Positions 22,585 through 27,726 of a stretch of 27,726 nucleotides of DNA are shown here, piece by piece. The notes under the pieces were generated by a model. The model did not search any database and had not been told where the DNA came from. It saw nothing but the letters and a program-made list of their open reading frames with translations. The DNA is from Bacteroidales bacterium (GTDB lineage Bacteria > Bacteroidota > Bacteroidia > Bacteroidales > UBA932), in the NCBI GenBank assembly GCA_020026275.1, contig JAHHQQ010000023.1, positions 1 through 27,726 of the forward strand. Reading direction: 5' to 3'. Numbering within the stretch: position 1 is the stretch's first letter; every line of letters starts with the position of its first letter. A program made the translations under genes and the position numbers.

Positions 22585-25350
22585 ATGTTTCATTACGGTA
22601 ATATATCAAATAACAATCATATAGGTGGCATCCTTCTCGGGCTGCTGATTTTCATGTTGCTAGGCATGTCTTTCACTGGCTTTTCCCAGGACGACAAACG
22701 TAAAAAGAAAAGGCAGACTTTCAATCAGGCGGTAGTTTTCAACCGTGACAGCATTCCTGTTTCGGATTCAATCAAGGCATTGCGAGATTCTCTCCATGTC
22801 GCCGATTCCTTGTTTAAAATAGATTCCATGGCCCTCCAGACCCAAAGTTCCCTGAATAGTCCAGCATTTTCATCTGCAAAAGATTCCATTGTCCAGGACT
22901 TTTCTGACGGTCAAAGAAAAATGTACTATTACGGAGACGTATCAGTAACATACGGCAACATGAAACTGACTGCCGATTACATGGAATATGACATGAAGAC
23001 AGGTACAGTCTATGCCAGAGGCACGAAAGATACCATCTCCAATGAAACTATCGGACTTCCGACTATGACAGAAGGCTCTTCCACTTTCAAAATGGAAGAA
23101 GTCAGATATAACTTCAACACCCGAAAAGCACGCATCACAAATATGGTCACCCAACAGGATGAAGGTCTCCTCCAGGGAAAGAACATCAAGATGATGCCGG
23201 ACAAATCAATTAACATCACCGACGGGAAATATACGGTCTGCGATTTGGACGAACCGCACTATTATCTCCATCTTTCTGCAGCAAAAGTCATTACCAAGCC
23301 ATCTCAGAAGACGGTATTCGGTCCGGCGTGGCCTGTCGTGGAAGATGTACCGCTTCCGATTGCCCTACCTTTCGGATTTGTACCGAAACGACCGACTCGT
23401 GCCACAGGTTTGCTCATGCCGACTTTCGGAGAAGAGAACGCCCGAGGTTTCTATATGCGAGGTTTGGGTATGTACTTCGTCTTTGGCGACCATTTCGACC
23501 TGTCCCTTACCGGAGACTTCTATACATTGGGTTCATGGAGTGTGGACATCAATTCCAGATATAAGGTGAACTACAAATTCAACGGCAACTTTTCCTTCAC
23601 TTATTCCAATGACCAGACAGGAGAAAGAGGAAGCAGCGACTTCTTCCAAAGCAAGAACTTGGCCTTGAGGTGGTCACATCAACAGGACAGCAAAATGCAC
23701 CCGGGAACGTCCTTCAGTGCCAATGTGAATTTCTCCAGCCCATCCAACAACCGGTACAATTCAACCAATATCCATGATGCGCTGCAGAATCAGGCCAATT
23801 CATCCATCACCTACTCAAAGAACTGGAACGGAAAGGTCAATCTCTCTTTGAACTTGCTGCACAACCAGAACTCAATTGACAGTTCCTATTCATTTACCTT
23901 GCCAAATATTACCTTGTCTGTAACACAGTTCTACCCGTTCAAGAAAAAGAACAGGGTAGGTAAAGAAAAAATCTACGAAAAGATTTCATTTGGCTACAAT
24001 ACGACACTACAGAACAAGATAGCCTTCAAGACAAGGGATTTGAAAAAACCAGGCTTTGTGGACAAGTTCCAGAATGGAATGACCCATAATTTTTCCATAG
24101 GACTGCCGAACTTCACCCTCGCCAAATACCTGAACATTACTCCAAGCATCAGCTATGGCCAGAACTGGTTTTTCAGGAAATCGGAAGCATTCTACAATGA
24201 AGAGACCGACCGGGTGGAGACCAAAGACAAGGGACAGTTCAGTTCTTTCGGCATCACACAAAGATATTCCGGCAACATTTCCATGAGTACACGACTCTAC
24301 GGTATGTTCAATTTTGGCAATGCCCATAAGATCCAGGCCATCCGACACGTGATTTCTCCTTCCCTGTCCTTTTCTGTCAGCCCGGAACTCGGAACCAGGG
24401 CCAACGGCTGGAGAACCCTCAAATACAAAGACAAGAACGGGATGGACAGGACCTATGACTACAACATCTACGCAGGACAGTTGAATTCTCCTCCAGGAAA
24501 AGGAAAATCAGCGACTGCCAGCCTGTCAATCGGCAATAATCTGGAAGCCAAAATCAGAGATTTGAGAGATACCACTGGAACAGGCATTCGGAAAGTCAAG
24601 CTTATCGACCAGCTCTCATTCAATACCGGCTACAATTTTCTGGCAGACTCCATGAAGATGAGCAACATCAACATGAGCCTGTCAACCAATCTGTTTGAAA
24701 AAATAAACATAAGCGCCAGTGCCAGTTGGGACCCATATGCTCTCAACGAGCGCGGACAGCGCATCAACACATACAGCATCGCGAAGTATGGATGGAAGAA
24801 GCCACTGCGCCTGACCAATGCCAGTGCCTCTCTCTCCTACTCCATTTCAGGTAAAGGCGCCATCAACGGAAATGACGGACGAAAAAATGTGGAAGGCGGT
24901 GGAGAAAGCGGTCCTGCCAATTATTATCAGAGAAGATATTACCATCCAGTGACCAATGAATACATTCCTGGCGGTTGGCTTTACTACACAAACCCAAATG
25001 TTCCGTGGTCACTTAACTTCAATTACAACATCTCTCTGTACAAGACCCACCAGTTCATCAACAACCGGCTGGTCTCCAAAAACCAAATTACCCAGACGCT
25101 AGGCATTACAGGAAATATCAAATTGACTCCTAAAATGTCCATCAATGCCACCTCTGGTTTTGACCTTATGGCCATGAAGCTGACAACGACCCAGTTCAGT
25201 GCAACCTATGACTTGCATTGTTTCAACATATCGGTCAGTTGGATTCCGACCGGAAACTGGCAATCCTGGAGTTTCCGCATCGCCGCCAATGCTTCAACAC
25301 TGGCAGATTTGCTGAAATTCAAGAAGAGCACCAGCTATTGGGACAGATAA
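22585..25350 (+). CDS. lptD: LPS-assembly outer-membrane protein LptD (OstA-like)
   Basis: Inserts lipopolysaccharide into the outer leaflet of the outer membrane, with LptE. The 921-residue precursor has a signal peptide (about 12-35, ending GFSQ), a basic and Ser/Asp-rich linker (36-105), an OstA/LptA-like beta-jellyroll domain (about 110-240, beginning MYYYGDVSVTYGNMKLTADYM), and a large C-terminal beta-barrel with alternating aromatic strands running to the end. The conserved LPFGFVPKRPTRATGLLMPTFGEE hinge at about 263-286 marks the jellyroll-barrel junction. It has only two cysteines, Cys219 and Cys879, positioned for one interdomain disulfide. It is longer than E. coli LptD (784), as is usual in Bacteroidetes. 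It has its own promoter and no obvious terminator before the rho promoter. Confidence 0.94.
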   Translation: MFHYGNISNNNHIGGILLGLLIFMLLGMSFTGFSQDDKRKKKRQTFNQAVVFNRDSIPVSDSIKALRDSLHVADSLFKIDSMALQTQSSLNSPAFSSAKDSIVQDFSDGQRKMYYYGDVSVTYGNMKLTADYMEYDMKTGTVYARGTKDTISNETIGLPTMTEGSSTFKMEEVRYNFNTRKARITNMVTQQDEGLLQGKNIKMMPDKSINITDGKYTVCDLDEPHYYLHLSAAKVITKPSQKTVFGPAWPVVEDVPLPIALPFGFVPKRPTRATGLLMPTFGEENARGFYMRGLGMYFVFGDHFDLSLTGDFYTLGSWSVDINSRYKVNYKFNGNFSFTYSNDQTGERGSSDFFQSKNLALRWSHQQDSKMHPGTSFSANVNFSSPSNNRYNSTNIHDALQNQANSSITYSKNWNGKVNLSLNLLHNQNSIDSSYSFTLPNITLSVTQFYPFKKKNRVGKEKIYEKISFGYNTTLQNKIAFKTRDLKKPGFVDKFQNGMTHNFSIGLPNFTLAKYLNITPSISYGQNWFFRKSEAFYNEETDRVETKDKGQFSSFGITQRYSGNISMSTRLYGMFNFGNAHKIQAIRHVISPSLSFSVSPELGTRANGWRTLKYKDKNGMDRTYDYNIYAGQLNSPPGKGKSATASLSIGNNLEAKIRDLRDTTGTGIRKVKLIDQLSFNTGYNFLADSMKMSNINMSLSTNLFEKINISASASWDPYALNERGQRINTYSIAKYGWKKPLRLTNASASLSYSISGKGAINGNDGRKNVEGGGESGPANYYQRRYYHPVTNEYIPGGWLYYTNPNVPWSLNFNYNISLYKTHQFINNRLVSKNQITQTLGITGNIKLTPKMSINATSGFDLMAMKLTTTQFSATYDLHCFNISVSWIPTGNWQSWSFRIAANASTLADLLKFKKSTSYWDR

Positions 25351-25406
25351 AAAAATGGTAAAAACGTACAAAATCCAGGCAAAACTTCAGTAAGAAGACT
25401 GAGAAA

Positions 25407-25438
25407 ATTGCGATATTTAAAAATATTGACTACCTTTG
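25407..25438 (+). promoter_or_regulatory. Promoter of rho (-33 and -7 elements)
   Basis: ATTG at 25407-25410, a 20-bp spacer and TACCTTTG at 25431-25438 match the Bacteroidetes promoter (TTTG, 19-21 bp, TAnnTTTG) with one mismatch at -33. The predicted start is near 25445. This leaves an unusually long leader of about 180 nt before the rho ATG. Confidence 0.72.
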
Positions 25439-25444
25439 CACACG

Positions 25445-25626
25445 TCTGATAAGGTAAATCTATCTATTCATTCTATATCATTTTTTCCATAAAAATATTA
25501 GTATTGAATATATTGCACACCTGTGAATGGCAATATCAATCTTTACAGTTGAGATGAGTCCTGCATTCTCGCGATGTCGGGACATTAAGACAACAAGAAT
25601 TTTTTAATCAACAAAATAACCGTTGT
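25445..25626 (+). promoter_or_regulatory. Long structured leader of rho with a possible 26-codon ORF
   Basis: Two hairpins are visible. In the first, 25503-25507 and 25511-25516 pair with 25530-25540 (11 pairs, a 3-nt bulge, a 13-nt loop). In the second, 25558-25563 pairs with 25578-25583 and continues as a 3- to 4-bp inner stem. An ORF of 26 codons runs from ATG 25527 (last three loop bases of hairpin 1) to TAA 25605-25607, spanning hairpin 2. No intrinsic terminator is seen. It resembles an attenuation or autoregulatory leader, but that is inference; E. coli rho is known to autoregulate through its leader. Confidence 0.4.
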
Positions 25627-27636
25627 ATGACTCACAGTATATTTGAGTTGAACTCAATGACAGAAGAGCAACTACGTGCTCTTGCAGATGAATTGGAGAT
25701 CAAAGGAACCAAAAAGATGGACAGAGAAGCTCTCGGCTATGCCATTTTAGATCAAGAAGCACTCATCGTCTCCAAAAAACCCATAGAGAAGCCCGCTAAA
25801 GTTAAACGAGGCCGTTCTAAAAAAGAAACAGCAAAAACATCTGCGACACAGGAAGCCAATGTTTCTGAAAACAACCCGGAAAAGACTGCAATGACAGCTG
25901 AAAAAGCTGAAAAAGAAGTCAAGACCGAAAAAACAGGTAAAACAGGCAAATCTGAAAAAACGCCCACTTCCACCACACTGAAACAAAAAGCGAAGAAAAA
26001 TACAAAAGCCGTAAAGGCAGAGGCTAAAGAAAAAACATCCCAACCCGTAGAAATACAGGAAAAAGAGACGGTTGAGCCAACAAAAGGCAGCGCAGAAACC
26101 AATGCTGAGACTGCAGAAGCTCCAGCCAACAAAACAGCCAAGAAAAGAGGACGCCCTAAAAAAGCAGTAAAGGCAGAGAAAGCGGAACAAGCAGAAACGG
26201 CAGTTAGCGAAATCCCTGAAAATGAAACGAAGGAAGAGGTAGTGGCAGCTCAGAAACCATCTCCAAGAAGAAATGGAGTCAAAGAAGTTTCCGCAGAAGA
26301 AATTCTGAAAATTACAGAAAAAGTCAGGGCGAAGAATATGGAAAAAGTGCAGGAAGAAGAGGAAAAGAACAACACTTTGGCAAACACAGATGACAGTCCC
26401 AATGACGGAGTACAGCAGAATGCACAGAATTTCCAGAAGAAAGACAAGAACCATAACAACCAGCAACTCAAACAAGACACTCCGAAATATATCTTTGAAG
26501 GAACAGTTGAAGCGACAGGCGTTCTTGAAATCATGCCCGATGGCTATGGATTCCTCCGCTCTTCTGATTACAATTATCTGAACTCCCCTGACGACATCTA
26601 CGTTTCTCAGAACCAGATCAAATACAACGCCCTGAAGACAGGCGATACAGTCACAGGTGAAATCAGGCCACCGAAAGATGGAGACAAATATTTTCCACTG
26701 GTCAAGATCAAATACATCAACGGCCGAAAACCAGAATTTATCCGTGACAGAGTACCATTTGATTTCCTCACTCCTCTTTTCCCGAATGAAAAATTCAATC
26801 TTCTCGGCAACGGACACAGTTCCGATATGTCCTGCAGAATTGTTGACCTCTTCACTCCTATCGGAAAAGGCCAGCGCGGACTGATTGTTTCCCAGCCGAA
26901 GACCGGTAAGACCATGCTTCTGAAATCCATTGCAAATGCAATTGCGGACAATCATCCGGAAGTATATGAAATCGTGCTGCTCATTGACGAACGCCCTGAA
27001 GAAGTGACAGACATGAGCCGCAGCGTAAAGGCTGAAGTTGTAGCATCAACCTTTGACGAACCTGCTGAAAGACATGTGAAAGTCGCCAATATGGTATTGG
27101 AGAAAGCCCGCAGGCTCGTGGAATGCGGACACGATGTAGTCATCCTTCTTGACTCCATCACCCGCCTTGCCAGGGCTTACAATACAGTTCAGCCGGCATC
27201 TGGCAAAGTCCTCACCGGTGGAGTGGATGCCAATGCTCTCCAGAAGCCAAAACGCTTCTTCGGTGCAGCCCGAAACATTGAAGGCGGAGGTTCTCTGACT
27301 ATCCTCGCAACAGCTTTGACGGAAACAGGTTCCAAGATGGATGATGTCATCTTTGAAGAATTCAAGGGTACCGGCAATATGGAGCTGCAGCTCGACAGAA
27401 CATTGGCCAACAAGCGTATCTTCCCTGCCGTCAATGTCGTCCTGTCCAGCACCAGACGTGATGACCTGCTCTATGATCCACATTCCGCTTCTGAAATCTG
27501 GAGACTCCGCAAATTGCTGGCAGAAATGAATCCGACAGAAGCCATGAGTTTCATGAACATGCAGATGGACTATTTCAAGACCAACGAGCAGTTGATTGAC
27601 AATATGTCCCAAATCATTCCGGCAGACATGAAATAG
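25627..27636 (+). CDS. rho: Transcription termination factor Rho with large disordered insertion
   Basis: Hexameric RNA-dependent ATPase/helicase that ends transcription. The 669-residue protein is far longer than E. coli Rho (419). Residues 1-47 form the N-terminal helix bundle (MTEEQLRALADELEIKG). About 48-286 is a low-complexity, Lys/Glu/Ala/Thr-rich region predicted to be disordered, with AT-hook-like KRGRSKK (60-66) and KKRGRPKKA (172-180). About 287-365 is the cold-shock-type RNA-binding domain (GVLEIMPDGYGFLRS). The ATPase core has Walker A QPKTGKT at 423-429, IDERPEEVTDM at 453-463, and the Walker B/SITRLARAYN region at 507-519. Core motifs are intact. Bacteroides Rho is known to carry a comparable disordered insertion that drives condensate formation; equivalence here is inference. 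It has its own promoter and terminator. Confidence 0.97.
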   Translation: MTHSIFELNSMTEEQLRALADELEIKGTKKMDREALGYAILDQEALIVSKKPIEKPAKVKRGRSKKETAKTSATQEANVSENNPEKTAMTAEKAEKEVKTEKTGKTGKSEKTPTSTTLKQKAKKNTKAVKAEAKEKTSQPVEIQEKETVEPTKGSAETNAETAEAPANKTAKKRGRPKKAVKAEKAEQAETAVSEIPENETKEEVVAAQKPSPRRNGVKEVSAEEILKITEKVRAKNMEKVQEEEEKNNTLANTDDSPNDGVQQNAQNFQKKDKNHNNQQLKQDTPKYIFEGTVEATGVLEIMPDGYGFLRSSDYNYLNSPDDIYVSQNQIKYNALKTGDTVTGEIRPPKDGDKYFPLVKIKYINGRKPEFIRDRVPFDFLTPLFPNEKFNLLGNGHSSDMSCRIVDLFTPIGKGQRGLIVSQPKTGKTMLLKSIANAIADNHPEVYEIVLLIDERPEEVTDMSRSVKAEVVASTFDEPAERHVKVANMVLEKARRLVECGHDVVILLDSITRLARAYNTVQPASGKVLTGGVDANALQKPKRFFGAARNIEGGGSLTILATALTETGSKMDDVIFEEFKGTGNMELQLDRTLANKRIFPAVNVVLSSTRRDDLLYDPHSASEIWRLRKLLAEMNPTEAMSFMNMQMDYFKTNEQLIDNMSQIIPADMK

Positions 27637-27679
27637 AAATTGCAAACTATATAGAAAATCCAGACGGTGATATGAACTG

Positions 27680-27714
27680 AACCCCGAAAGTCAGACAAAA
27701 ACTTCCGGGGTTTT
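27680..27714 (+). terminator. Intrinsic terminator after rho
   Basis: AACCCCG (27680-27686) pairs with CGGGGTT (27706-27712), with a further AAGT/ACTT pairing inside after one mismatch, and TTTT overlaps the 3' edge. It is 43 nt past the rho stop and reads as a standard terminator. Confidence 0.85.
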
Positions 27715-27726
27715 GTTATACACGAC

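Noticed and set aside
25554..25607. Annotating the rho-leader ORF as a protein-coding gene
   Set aside because: It is 26 codons or fewer, has no clear ribosome-binding site and no comparative support from one sequence, so it is kept as a finding only.
25747..26955. Long open frame (402 codons) antisense to rho
   Set aside because: Its Cys/Phe-rich product is the complement of the Lys/Glu-rich AAA/AAG/GAA codons of the Rho insertion. It has no recognisable domain and overlaps a certain gene.
1..27726. Defence islands, CRISPR arrays, prophage, insertion sequences or tRNA genes
   Set aside because: All substantial reading frames belong to recognisable core genes or the two envelope proteins. 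No direct-repeat array, transposase, integrase or tRNA-like cloverleaf was seen in the gaps.

Overview
The window looks like core chromosome of a Bacteroidetes bacterium, most likely order Bacteroidales; I cannot name the family. Three things support this. Several intergenic gaps carry the Bacteroidetes-type -7 element TAnnTTTG, two of them (lptD, rho) with a -33 TTTG-like element 20 bp upstream. The gene content is typical of the phylum: a pyrophosphate-type phosphofructokinase, a short phosphatidylserine decarboxylase, an Ig-like lipoprotein, an LptD with an OstA-like N-terminus, and a Rho with a very long charged insertion. Good Shine-Dalgarno sequences are scarce. No IS element, phage, CRISPR array, toxin-antitoxin pair, tRNA or rRNA is visible.

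Layout. (1) 6-1244, minus: PPi-type phosphofructokinase. (2) 1492-10912, plus: a tight six-gene cluster, ligA - yihY/BrkB-type membrane protein - rel/spoT homologue - Ig-like lipoprotein - outer-membrane beta-barrel protein - ispG. Gaps are 1-8 nt or a 4-nt ATGA overlap, and a strong intrinsic terminator closes it at about 10931-10969. (3) 11022-16551, minus, read right to left: rsfS - ftsH - (terminator) - cdsA - psd - CNNM/CorC-type protein. This covers ribosome silencing, membrane proteolysis and phosphatidylethanolamine synthesis. (4) 16617-17363, plus: a short biotin-protein ligase, divergent from rsfS. (5) 17500-21059, minus: dnaA - pepD - rpe, ended by a terminator. A 291-nt gap, about 80% AT through most of its length, lies upstream of dnaA; then comes a minus-strand N-acetylmuramoyl-L-alanine amidase (21351-22514). 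(6) 22585-27636, plus: lptD, a 276-nt gap with a promoter and a structured leader, then rho with an intrinsic terminator.

Functions: glycolysis, replication and repair (LigA, DnaA), stringent response (Rel), isoprenoid precursors (IspG), phospholipids (CdsA, Psd), envelope biogenesis (LptD, amidase, lipoprotein and barrel), proteolysis and peptide turnover (FtsH, PepD), and transcription termination (Rho).

I found no clear new multi-gene system. The observations most worth a second look are: the structured rho leader with a 26-codon ORF threaded through two hairpins; the ~240-residue disordered insertion of Rho with AT-hook-like motifs; an LptD with exactly two cysteines, placed for a single interdomain disulfide; an IspG intermediate between the short and long forms; LigA additions (an insertion and a clamp-binding-like tail); and the uncharacterised lipoprotein/barrel pair between rel and ispG.
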